Assembly: GCA_964472785.1 (NCBI GenBank)
Contig: CAYYMH010000001.1
Coordinates: forward strand, 62,001 to 126,000
Length of the DNA stretch: 64,000 nucleotides
From: CAYYMH01 sp964472785
GTDB lineage: Bacteria; Zhuqueibacterota; Zhuqueibacteria; Thermofontimicrobiales; Thermofontimicrobiaceae
Direction of reading: 5' to 3'
The first letter of the stretch is position 1; every line of letters begins with the position of its first letter. Below, piece after piece: positions 25,500 to 33,662 of the stretch. A program made the position numbers and the translations under genes. The notes below the pieces were generated by a model. That model was not told where the DNA came from and did not search any database. It was given only the letters and a program-made list of their open reading frames with translations.

Positions 25500-26762
25500 A
25501 TGGGAAAAACATTCGCAGAAAAATTATTGGCAAAGAAGGCTGGCTTGAACGAGGTAGTTCCGGGACAAATTGTCACTGTAAAACCGGAACATTTGTTGAC
25601 GCACGACAATACTGCCGCAATCATCGGCAAAATCGAAGACGAGCTCAACCAATATGGTGTGATTAATTCGGAGTTATCGGTCATCGTACTGGATCACGTC
25701 GTTCCTGCGGCAAACGAGAAGACCGCAGCGAACCACAAAAAAATCAGGGAGTTTGTCAAAAAGCACGGAATCAAACATTTTTACGATGCGGGTGAAGGCA
25801 TCTGTCATCAGGTCACGATTGAAAAAGGACTGGCAGTGCCGGGAACAATCATTGTCGGCAGCGATTCGCATACCTGTTCTTACGGCGCGCTGGGCGTTTT
25901 TTCCAGTGGCATCGACCGGACTGAAGCTGCCGCATTGATGCTCACCGGCGAGACCTGGCTGAAAGTACCCCAGTCGATTAAAATTACATTGACCGGCGAT
26001 TTCAAATTTCCTGTTACAGCAAAAGACCTGGTGCTGAAAATCATCGGCGATATTAAGGCTGATGGCGCAAACTATTGTGCGGTAGAATTTCACGGAGATA
26101 TTCAGAATTTATCCATTGAAGACCGGATCACTATCGCGAACATGGGTGTTGAAATGGGCGCCAAAGTTGCCGTGTTTCCGGTTGATGATCGCACTGAAAA
26201 TTACCTGGCGAATGTCGGAGTGCCACGGGGCAGTTACGATAAAATATGGGCTGATCCCGACGCCAATTACCTGTGTGAGTTGCAATACGATCTCTCAAAA
26301 CTGGAACCTGTAGTCGCCAAACCACACACAGTCGACAATCTGGCAAAAATCGAAGAAGTAGAAGGAATTCCCCTCGACCAGTGTCTAATTGGTACGTGCA
26401 CCAACGGCCGGATCGGTGATATCGAAATCGCAGCAACAATTCTGAATGGCAAAAAAGTTCATCCGGATGTCCGGCTGCTCATTTTGCCCGCATCACGCTC
26501 AATATATAACGAAGCTATTGAAAAAGGCTATTTCAAAACACTGAGCCAAGCCGGTGCGATTATTTTACCGCCAGGATGCGGTCCCTGTCTGGGAGCGCAC
26601 ATGGGCGTGTTAGCTCCGGGAGAAAAATGCTTGAGCACAGCTAACCGGAATTTTAAGGGCAGGATGGGTTGCAAAGAAGCAGAGATATTTTTAGCCAGTC
26701 CGGCGACGGTGGCAGTTTCAGCGATTGAGGGGAAAATTAGTGATCCGCGAAATTATTCATAA
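25500..26762 (+). CDS. leuC: 3-isopropylmalate dehydratase large subunit-like
   Basis: This 420-residue protein is a full-length LeuC/HacA-type large subunit of the aconitase superfamily, carrying the [4Fe-4S] cluster via GTCTNGRIG and PPGCGPCLGAH. The substrate-specificity regions (DSHTCSYGALG, ILPASRSIYNEA) fit prokaryotic IPM isomerase or homoaconitase. The small subunit gene lies at 27440, separated by a toxin-antitoxin-like module. No leuA or leuB is in the window, so the pathway cannot be fixed. The symbol marks family resemblance, with IPM isomerase the default assumption. Confidence 0.88.
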   Translation: MGKTFAEKLLAKKAGLNEVVPGQIVTVKPEHLLTHDNTAAIIGKIEDELNQYGVINSELSVIVLDHVVPAANEKTAANHKKIREFVKKHGIKHFYDAGEGICHQVTIEKGLAVPGTIIVGSDSHTCSYGALGVFSSGIDRTEAAALMLTGETWLKVPQSIKITLTGDFKFPVTAKDLVLKIIGDIKADGANYCAVEFHGDIQNLSIEDRITIANMGVEMGAKVAVFPVDDRTENYLANVGVPRGSYDKIWADPDANYLCELQYDLSKLEPVVAKPHTVDNLAKIEEVEGIPLDQCLIGTCTNGRIGDIEIAATILNGKKVHPDVRLLILPASRSIYNEAIEKGYFKTLSQAGAIILPPGCGPCLGAHMGVLAPGEKCLSTANRNFKGRMGCKEAEIFLASPATVAVSAIEGKISDPRNYS

Positions 26763-26794
26763 TAAATTTTTGAACATTTATTGGAGAAAATACG

Positions 26795-27079
26795 ATGTCA
26801 ATTAAGATTGACAACTATTTAAAAAACATGAGCGATCAAGAAAAAAGGGAAATGCTCGAAGGGGAATATTTACGTCGATTGACAAGATACAAAAAAATAG
26901 ATGAGGCATATCGCCAAAAATACAAAATGACGTTCGAAGAGTTTGAATCAAAAAATATTGTTGCGAAAAAAAATTTCAGTTGGGATGTTGAATCCGATGC
27001 ACAGGAATGGGAAACAGTTATTGATGGGATTGAGACGATGTTAACAAAACTAAAGGAACTCCAGATTGCAGTTAGATGA
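26795..27079 (+). CDS. TumA-like antitoxin candidate
   Basis: The 94-residue acidic, helical protein (MTFEEFESKNIV...FSWDVESDAQEWE) has the pattern of small proteins encoded directly upstream of TumE-family toxins. It has no transmembrane segment or catalytic motif. It ends at 27079 and overlaps the start of the broken toxin-like gene by 14 bases, so the two were translated together. It remains intact while its partner is broken, which fits retention of the antitoxin. Confidence 0.6.
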   Translation: MSIKIDNYLKNMSDQEKREMLEGEYLRRLTRYKKIDEAYRQKYKMTFEEFESKNIVAKKNFSWDVESDAQEWETVIDGIETMLTKLKELQIAVR

Positions 27080-27404
27080 AATTTTGCAAGAAACGCTTAA
27101 AGCGGCAGAGGAATTTAATTTAAAAACACAACTTCTTGATCGCACAAAAAATACTATCACCTTACGTATTATCATTAATCCGAGTATTTTTATTTAAATA
27201 TATGCTAACAGTAAGAAAGATAAGCTAAACTGTGCTTTGATTTTCCACGATCATAGAGTTTATGGTCATGACAAAGTGGGTGGTGAATATCATCTCCATC
27301 CTTTCGAAAATCCAGATTCACATGTTTTCACTTTTAAAAAGAAGCCTATAAGGGATTTTGTTATTGAATCTATGTTTTTTCTTGAGAAGAATAAATTAAT
27401 TTAG
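27066..27404 (+). pseudogene. TumE-like toxin gene with in-frame TAA
   Basis: Reading from TTG 27066 (AAGGA 8 bases upstream) gives 43 codons ending RIIINPSIFI, then TAA at 27195-27197. The same frame continues for 68 codons: IYANSKKDKLN...DHRVYGHDKVGGEYHLHP...FENPDSHVF...RDFVIESMFFLEKN, to TAG at 27402-27404. The HxHPFENPDxH block is typical of TumE-family toxins (DUF6516). The stop replaces a residue expected to be Glu (GAA to TAA). The gene is therefore a nonsense mutant or the base is a sequencing error. Nothing else in the gap 27080-27439 was found. Confidence 0.7.
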
Positions 27405-27439
27405 TCCAAAACATTTATGAATTTATAAGGAAAGTATCT

Positions 27440-27928
27440 ATGGCAAAAATCTGGAAATACGGCAACGACATCAATACTGACATGTTATTTCCCGGGAAAT
27501 ACACTTACACATGCAGCACCGCCGAAGAAATCAAACCGCATCTGCTGGAGGACCTCGATCCGAATTTTGCCGAAAATGTCCGGCCCGGCGACATCATTTT
27601 AGCGGGTACGAATTTTGGCTGCGGCAGTTCACGGGAACAGCCGGCATTGGGATTGCACGCAGTCGGTATTAAAGCGATCGTGGCAAAAAGTTTCGCGCGG
27701 ATATTTTACCGCGCGGCCATTAATCAGGGTTTGCTGTTGTTCGAGTGTCCTGAAGCAGTGGATGCTTACACCGAAGGCGCCAGCGTGGATTTAGACATTG
27801 AAAAAGGTGAAATTAAAATCGATGACAGCACCTTTCATTTTCCGACACTACCGCCGGAAATATTAGCGATTCGGGATGCGGGCGGATTATTAGCTTATAC
27901 CCGACAAAAATTAGCTGCGAGGACGTAA
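27440..27928 (+). CDS. leuD: 3-isopropylmalate dehydratase small subunit-like
   Basis: This 162-residue LeuD-type swivelling-domain subunit has the active-site loop NFGCGSSREQPA and typical C-terminal positions (FHFPTLPPEILAI). It partners the LeuC-type protein encoded at 25500. The usual leuC-leuD adjacency is broken by the antitoxin/toxin-like pair. The overall family (IPM isomerase or homoaconitase) is certain; the substrate is not. Confidence 0.88.
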   Translation: MAKIWKYGNDINTDMLFPGKYTYTCSTAEEIKPHLLEDLDPNFAENVRPGDIILAGTNFGCGSSREQPALGLHAVGIKAIVAKSFARIFYRAAINQGLLLFECPEAVDAYTEGASVDLDIEKGEIKIDDSTFHFPTLPPEILAIRDAGGLLAYTRQKLAART

Positions 27929-27932
27929 TCTT

Positions 27933-30800
27933 ATGAAAAAACTATTATTCGTTATTATTCTGTTCATACTTTCAATTCAGATATCAATGGCCCAGGATTC
28001 GGTTACCGTCACTTTCCGTCATTATCCAACACAGGATAATGTGGTGAGGGCATTTGTCCCGGGCACATTCAATAACTGGGGACCTAACAGCAGTGGTCGA
28101 ATCTCGCCGGATGCTCCCTCTTTGATGACCTATGTGGACTCACTCGGATTTTTTGTTAAATCCTACAAATTCCAGGTGGGACAGACTGTTCAATATAAAT
28201 TCCACGAACACTACGATCAATCCGGGTCAAGCTGGCAATGGTTCACCGATCCGCTCAACCCGCAAGTCAATACTTCGGATAATAATAATTCGATGCTGAC
28301 GATTGATAATGTGATGATATTTGAGATTTCGCCAAAAGACGGTACCGTTATTACCGATCCGCAGGTCAATATTACCGCAGGAATTTTTATCACTTACACT
28401 GATTCGATTCTTCTGGATCAATCATCCATTTTAGTTGACGATGTTTTTGCCAGCACATTTGAGAATAGCTTTATCACCGAACTTTCTATCCTCAATTTTA
28501 CTCTATCTGGTCTGGAAAATGGCAATCACAAAGTTGTTATTCAACTCATGTCAAAAAACAGCGAGGCCGAATCCGATTCGATAACGTTCACATATCAGGG
28601 AGCCGATCCGCCAATAGAACCGTTGCCCCAGGGCATGGTTGATGGTATCAACTACATTGATGATGCAACGACTGTTACATTGGTGCTTTATGCGCCCTAT
28701 TATAAAGATTTTGTGTATGTCATCGGGGACTTCAATGATTGGCAGGTTGATGAAAATTATTTCATGAAACGAACCCCAGACCTCCAGCGTTATTGGCTGA
28801 CAATCACCGGTTTACAGCCCGGCAAAAAGTACGGTTTCCAATATTTTGTGGATGGGGAAATCCGGCTCGCTGATGCTTACACGAAGATGGTACTCGATCC
28901 GTGGAATGATTCGTATATCAGTGATGCAACCTATCCCGGTTTGATGGAGTATCCCACAGGCAAAACTTCCGAAATCGTTTCTGTTTTTCAAACGGCTGAA
29001 ACGCCGTATGAATGGGAAGTCCCTGATTTTCAAAGGCCAGCCTCAAAAGATTTAGTTATTTACGAACTGCTGATCAGGGATTTTCTGGAAAACCATGACT
29101 ACCAAACATTAGCCGACACCCTTAGCTATTTTGAAAAACTGGGAATAAATGCCATTGAATTGATGCCGATTAATGAATTCGAAGGCAATATCAGTTGGGG
29201 ATACAATCCGTCTTTTTACTTTGCGCCGGATAAATACTACGGTCCGTCAACCCATTTGAAGCGCTTCATCGACGAATGTCACAAACGCGGCATCGCCGTG
29301 ATCTTGGATATGGTTTTCAACCATTCTTACGGTCAATCGCCAATGGTCCGGCTTTTTGCGGAAGGAAATTACGGTCCACCTTCTTCGAAAAATCCTTATT
29401 ACAATCCGGATTATGACCCGGATTATCCCGGCTATCAGGCGCGGCATCCCTACAGCGTCGGTTATGATTTCAATCATGAAAAGTTTGCCACCAAAGAATT
29501 CATCGACAGAGTGAATAAATATTGGATTACAGAATACAACGTCGATGGCTTTCGCTTCGACCTGACAAAGGGATTGACCCAGCGTGTCAGCTATATGGGA
29601 AACGGAAATTACAACGAAGGTTTAGCCAGTCAGTATGATCCCTCTCGAATTGCAATTTTAAAAAGGATGGCAGATGAAATCTGGTCGGTGGACAGCACCG
29701 TTTACGTCATTTTGGAGCATTTTGCCGACAATTCCGAAGAAACTGAACTTGCAAACTACGGCGCGCTGCTGTGGGGAAACTTGAACAGCGCTTACAGCCA
29801 ATCCGCAATGGGATGGCTGGAAGATAATCAACGGCAGTCCGGACTTGCCTGGGGCAATTTTAGACAGCGGGGATGGAATAAACCCGGTTTGGTGACATAC
29901 ATGGAAAGTCACGATGAGCCTTGGCTGATGTATAATAATTTACAATATGGCAGAAGTGAAGGTAATTATAATATCAAGGAGCTTCGCACCGCTTTAAACC
30001 GCATTAAATTATGTGCGGCGTTTTTTCTGACATTGCCCGGACCAAAAATGATGTGGCAGTTTGGCGAACTGGGCTATGATCAGGCTTTGCCAGAAAACGG
30101 ACGCACCGATCCGAAACCGATTTTATGGAATTATTACAATCGGCCGGAACGAAAAAGTCTCTTTGAAACTTACGCCGCTTTAATCAAACTCAGGAATGAA
30201 CATGCTCTGTTTCGTGATCCGGACGCTACTGTCCAGTTTAGAATCGGACATGGTATCTATGACAGACGAATAAATATTTCCAATGACACAATGAACGTGA
30301 CTATCATCGGCAATTTTGATGTGTCGTTACGAGATGTTAATCCGAACTTTCAAAAAACCGGCTGGTGGTATGATTATTTTACTAATGATTCAATCAATGT
30401 GACTGATACTCAGGAAGCGATTTCCCTGTACCCGGGTGAATTCCACATTTTTTCGGATATTCGATTGAAAAAACCTAAGTTCACCACCGGAATAAACTCA
30501 ATCCGTAACAATCAAGCCGTGAAACAATTTACGCTTGATCAAAATTACCCCAATCCCTTTAATCCGGAAACCACGATCCGATACTATTTGCCACAGAATG
30601 AATTCGTGATGCTGGAAATTTATAACATTCAGGGACAAAAAATAAAAACCTTGGTCAATGCGAAACAAACTGCCGGTCAGCATCGTATCCGATGGAACGG
30701 TTTAACCGATAGCGGACTCAAAACAGCGAGCGGCGTCTATTTTTACAAACTGTCTGCTGGCGAATTTATGGCAATTAAAAAAATGATATTATTGAGGTAA
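27933..30800 (+). CDS. secreted GH13 alpha-amylase-family enzyme with sorting tail
   Basis: The 955-residue enzyme has a Sec signal peptide (LFVIILFILSIQISMAQ), an N-terminal starch-binding-like region (about 24-110), a second beta domain, a CBM48-type module (about 245-335) and a GH13 barrel. The conserved GH13 regions are DMVFNH, GFRFD with nucleophile Asp543, ILEHF with acid/base Glu595, and ESHDE with Asp661. The C-terminal 90 residues form a sorting/secretion tail (QNYPNPFNPETTI...GVYFYKLSAG). It would act on alpha-glucans outside the cell or on the surface. It follows leuD after 4 bases, but GAGGA in that overlap region gives it its own ribosome site. Confidence 0.93.
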   Translation: MKKLLFVIILFILSIQISMAQDSVTVTFRHYPTQDNVVRAFVPGTFNNWGPNSSGRISPDAPSLMTYVDSLGFFVKSYKFQVGQTVQYKFHEHYDQSGSSWQWFTDPLNPQVNTSDNNNSMLTIDNVMIFEISPKDGTVITDPQVNITAGIFITYTDSILLDQSSILVDDVFASTFENSFITELSILNFTLSGLENGNHKVVIQLMSKNSEAESDSITFTYQGADPPIEPLPQGMVDGINYIDDATTVTLVLYAPYYKDFVYVIGDFNDWQVDENYFMKRTPDLQRYWLTITGLQPGKKYGFQYFVDGEIRLADAYTKMVLDPWNDSYISDATYPGLMEYPTGKTSEIVSVFQTAETPYEWEVPDFQRPASKDLVIYELLIRDFLENHDYQTLADTLSYFEKLGINAIELMPINEFEGNISWGYNPSFYFAPDKYYGPSTHLKRFIDECHKRGIAVILDMVFNHSYGQSPMVRLFAEGNYGPPSSKNPYYNPDYDPDYPGYQARHPYSVGYDFNHEKFATKEFIDRVNKYWITEYNVDGFRFDLTKGLTQRVSYMGNGNYNEGLASQYDPSRIAILKRMADEIWSVDSTVYVILEHFADNSEETELANYGALLWGNLNSAYSQSAMGWLEDNQRQSGLAWGNFRQRGWNKPGLVTYMESHDEPWLMYNNLQYGRSEGNYNIKELRTALNRIKLCAAFFLTLPGPKMMWQFGELGYDQALPENGRTDPKPILWNYYNRPERKSLFETYAALIKLRNEHALFRDPDATVQFRIGHGIYDRRINISNDTMNVTIIGNFDVSLRDVNPNFQKTGWWYDYFTNDSINVTDTQEAISLYPGEFHIFSDIRLKKPKFTTGINSIRNNQAVKQFTLDQNYPNPFNPETTIRYYLPQNEFVMLEIYNIQGQKIKTLVNAKQTAGQHRIRWNGLTDSGLKTASGVYFYKLSAGEFMAIKKMILLR

Positions 30801-30808
30801 AAGAATCG

Positions 30809-31555
30809 ATGTGCCGGATAATTTTTGCCGTGGGAAAATTCAATTCTGACTGGTTAATTGACGACATGATCACCATGGCTTCGGATCAGAATGAACGCCA
30901 CGAGGAAAATGCTCACACCGTCTTCAAACATGCGGATGGCTGGGGGGCGGCTTATCTTGAAAATGGAAAACTTCAGACCTTTCATTCGTCAGCGTCCATT
31001 TTCAATGATCCGCAAATTGATCAGTTTCGAGGATTAAAAACACACTTTCTCATTTTGCATGCCCGCTACGGTACGCGCGGTGAACCGGAACTGAAAAATG
31101 TCCACCCTTTTGAATATAAAACCGATTCTTGTCATTACGCATTTTTTCACAACGGAACAGTGCGGGATGATTTAAATTTTGATGAGAAATTCAAATTGCA
31201 GGGAGAAACCGATTCGGAACGGTTTTTTTATTATTTGCTTAGCAATGGTTCGAAGACATTAACAGACAGCAAACTGGAAGAAAAACTCAAACAGCTTGAA
31301 GATTTTTCCGGTGCAAATTTTGTGTTAACGGACGGTCAAACAACGCACATCGCGGAGTGGTTTTCCTTGAATCCATTATATTACACGATGAAAATACTAA
31401 AACAAAAGGAGAGCTTGATCATCGCTTCGGAGGTCTTACCGCACTATAAAAATCAAGACTGGGAAAAATTGGAGAATCATGCTGTTTTTTCTGTGAAAAC
31501 GTCGGATTATGTGGTTAATTTTCACCGCAAAGGCGCAGAGAAAAGATTAGTATAA
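30809..31555 (+). CDS. class II glutamine amidotransferase-like protein
   Basis: The 248-residue protein begins MCRIIF, so Cys2 becomes the N-terminal nucleophile after methionine removal, as in class II amidotransferases (YafJ type). Other family features are HADGWGAAY, ILHARYGTRG and HNGTVRDD. No synthetase domain follows, so it is a stand-alone hydrolase with unknown acceptor. The last ten residues (HRKGAEKRLV) are encoded by one arm of a dispersed inverted repeat, so its C-terminus differs from the ancestral form. It lies 8 bases after the amylase gene. Confidence 0.82.
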   Translation: MCRIIFAVGKFNSDWLIDDMITMASDQNERHEENAHTVFKHADGWGAAYLENGKLQTFHSSASIFNDPQIDQFRGLKTHFLILHARYGTRGEPELKNVHPFEYKTDSCHYAFFHNGTVRDDLNFDEKFKLQGETDSERFFYYLLSNGSKTLTDSKLEEKLKQLEDFSGANFVLTDGQTTHIAEWFSLNPLYYTMKILKQKESLIIASEVLPHYKNQDWEKLENHAVFSVKTSDYVVNFHRKGAEKRLV

Positions 31556-31660
31556 AATGATCACATTGTTAAGTGGAATGAAATTTTACAACCAATTGGG
31601 AATCAAAATCTATAAATTCTCAAAAATAAAATCTCTGCGCACTCCGCGTACTCGGCGGTT
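31521..31660. repeat. inverted repeat reaching into the amidotransferase gene end
   Basis: The left arm TTCACCGCAAAGGCGCAGAG lies at 31521-31540 inside the last codons of the amidotransferase gene. The right arm CTCTGCGCACTCCGCGTACT with CGGCGGTT (31633-31660) is its imperfect complement. This is a copy of the family at 9986 and 15887. It covers most of the 185-base gap before the M14 gene. Confidence 0.6.
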
Positions 31661-31740
31661 AACTTATTATCTTACAAATAGTAATAACTTTCATTTTAAA
31701 TAATTGATTTCATGTATCAACCAAAGGGAGTCTGTGAAGA

Positions 31741-33624
31741 ATGAAAATTTTAACTAAAATTCTGACACTCTTAGTTCTACTTTCTTTGTTCACCTTTGTC
31801 ACGGCGCAGGAGTACCAGCCAGCCAAGGGCTACCACAATTACAAACAACTGACAGCAGCGATAAAGGAATTAGCATCCGGCAACAAAAACATCATCAAAC
31901 TGACATCGATCGGCAAGACAGAAAAAAATCGGGATATTTGGGCAATGACGATCTCCGGCGAAAAAGGTGGCCCGCTTGAAAAACAGGCATTGATGATTTG
32001 CGGGAATTTGGAGGGAGATCATCTCGTTGGTAGCGAAGTGGCGTTGGGCATTGCCACCTACCTGGCGAATGGATACGGGAGCGATGAGGAAGTGACTGCT
32101 ATTCTTGACAAGCGGACATTTTACATTATTCCCCGGCTTAATCCAGATGGCGCCGAGTTTTTCTTTGAAAACGTGCTCATGGATCGCACCAAAAACTCAA
32201 GACCCCGGGACGAGGATTACGATTGGCAAATTGATGAAGATCCACCGGAAGATTTAAACGGTGACGGCATGATTACGCTGATGCGGGTCAAAGATAAAGA
32301 AGGCGAGTGGTACATTGACAAAGATGATCCTCGTTTGATGATCAAAAAGGAAGAGAACACACCTCTGGACAGCCTGTACAAGATTTATCCCGAAGGCATC
32401 GATAATGACGGAGACGAACTATATAACGAAGATAATCCTGGCGGTTTTAATATTAATCGAAATTTTCCCCATAATTTCGGTTATGACATTAAAGGTTACA
32501 AAGTTTACCCCGCTTCTGAAAATGAAACCAGAGCACTGATCGATTTCCTGAACCGCTATGACCCGGAATTTGAAACTGCGCCTCATAAAAACATTTGCGG
32601 CATGTTGATCTTTTCAAAATACGACAATCTGGCAGCAAGTCCGGTCATTGAGTGCGGAGAACCTGATTTTCCTGAATTTGAGCGGGAGGAAGGCGAATCC
32701 CAGGAAATGACATTTCGTTTCGGACGCCGTCGAAGCGAAGGAGGTGACCAGCGTCCGGCAAAAGACCCGCAGCCAAAAGAGACAGCCAGAGAAGACAAAT
32801 ATATTTTCGAAAAAATGAGTGATAAATACAAAGAAATCACCGGCATCAAAGATGCGATGTCGGAAAAGCCGGTCGGCTCTGCTTTGGAATGGGGATATTT
32901 TCAATACGGTGTGCCCACATTTTCCGCAAATCTCTGGTCATTGAGAAAGGAAAAGCCGGATACAACGGAGAAGATAGAGAAGAAAGAAAAGAAATCCGAA
33001 CCCAAAGCCGAAAATCGCCGAGCCATGATGATGGAAAAAATGGGGCGCTCCGGAGACAAGTCAAAGAAAAAATCTGACAATACGGATGCCCGGTGGTTGA
33101 AGTGGATCGATAAAGAAAACAATGGACTGGGATTTGTCCAATGGCAGGAATACCAGCACAGTCAATTGGGCAAAGTCGAGATCGGTGGATTTTTTCCGTA
33201 TATCAGAACAAATCCGCCAGCCGAACTAATCGACTCGCTCACCCAGAGCCACGCGAAATTTGCGCTCTATCTTGCGTCGCAATTTGCCGAAATTATCATG
33301 GAGGAGCCCGAAGTCGAAAAAATGTCGTCTAATCTGTTCCGCTTGAAAATTAAAGTCAAAAACGCGGGAAAGCTCCCCTATGCTTGTGAAATGGGACAGA
33401 AAAGCCGCAACATCAATCCCGTTCACGTCCAACTGGTGTTCGAGGACGACAAAGACATGAAGCTGTTTGGTGGCTCGAAACGAGAACACCTGTCATCGCT
33501 GAAGCCGAGCGAAGAAAAAGAATTCGAATGGGTGATCATTTCACCTGCCGGCAAAAAAATCGACCTGAAACTCTGGGCGCAAAATGGCGGCGGTACCATT
33601 AAGAAAAAAATCGTCTTAAGATAA
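31741..33624 (+). CDS. M14 carboxypeptidase-like protein with altered active site
   Basis: This 627-residue exported protein (signal LLVLLSLFTFVTAQ) has an M14 fold with an Asp-rich calcium-binding-like insertion (DLNGDGMITL, DNDGDELYNED). In its paralogue next door the first zinc motif is HGNE. Here the aligned residues are EGDH, so His and Glu of the HxxE motif are exchanged (Glu91, His94). The catalytic glutamate position reads Asn397 (FSANLW) where the paralogue has FSNELW. His282 may keep the third ligand. A Lys/Glu-rich linker (about 400-440) is unusual. It is probably not a standard carboxypeptidase. A binding role or a new metal chemistry is possible. Confidence 0.8.
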   Translation: MKILTKILTLLVLLSLFTFVTAQEYQPAKGYHNYKQLTAAIKELASGNKNIIKLTSIGKTEKNRDIWAMTISGEKGGPLEKQALMICGNLEGDHLVGSEVALGIATYLANGYGSDEEVTAILDKRTFYIIPRLNPDGAEFFFENVLMDRTKNSRPRDEDYDWQIDEDPPEDLNGDGMITLMRVKDKEGEWYIDKDDPRLMIKKEENTPLDSLYKIYPEGIDNDGDELYNEDNPGGFNINRNFPHNFGYDIKGYKVYPASENETRALIDFLNRYDPEFETAPHKNICGMLIFSKYDNLAASPVIECGEPDFPEFEREEGESQEMTFRFGRRRSEGGDQRPAKDPQPKETAREDKYIFEKMSDKYKEITGIKDAMSEKPVGSALEWGYFQYGVPTFSANLWSLRKEKPDTTEKIEKKEKKSEPKAENRRAMMMEKMGRSGDKSKKKSDNTDARWLKWIDKENNGLGFVQWQEYQHSQLGKVEIGGFFPYIRTNPPAELIDSLTQSHAKFALYLASQFAEIIMEEPEVEKMSSNLFRLKIKVKNAGKLPYACEMGQKSRNINPVHVQLVFEDDKDMKLFGGSKREHLSSLKPSEEKEFEWVIISPAGKKIDLKLWAQNGGGTIKKKIVLR

Positions 33625-33662
33625 TTTCGCTTATAAACATTCTAAAAGTTGGAGTCATAAAA

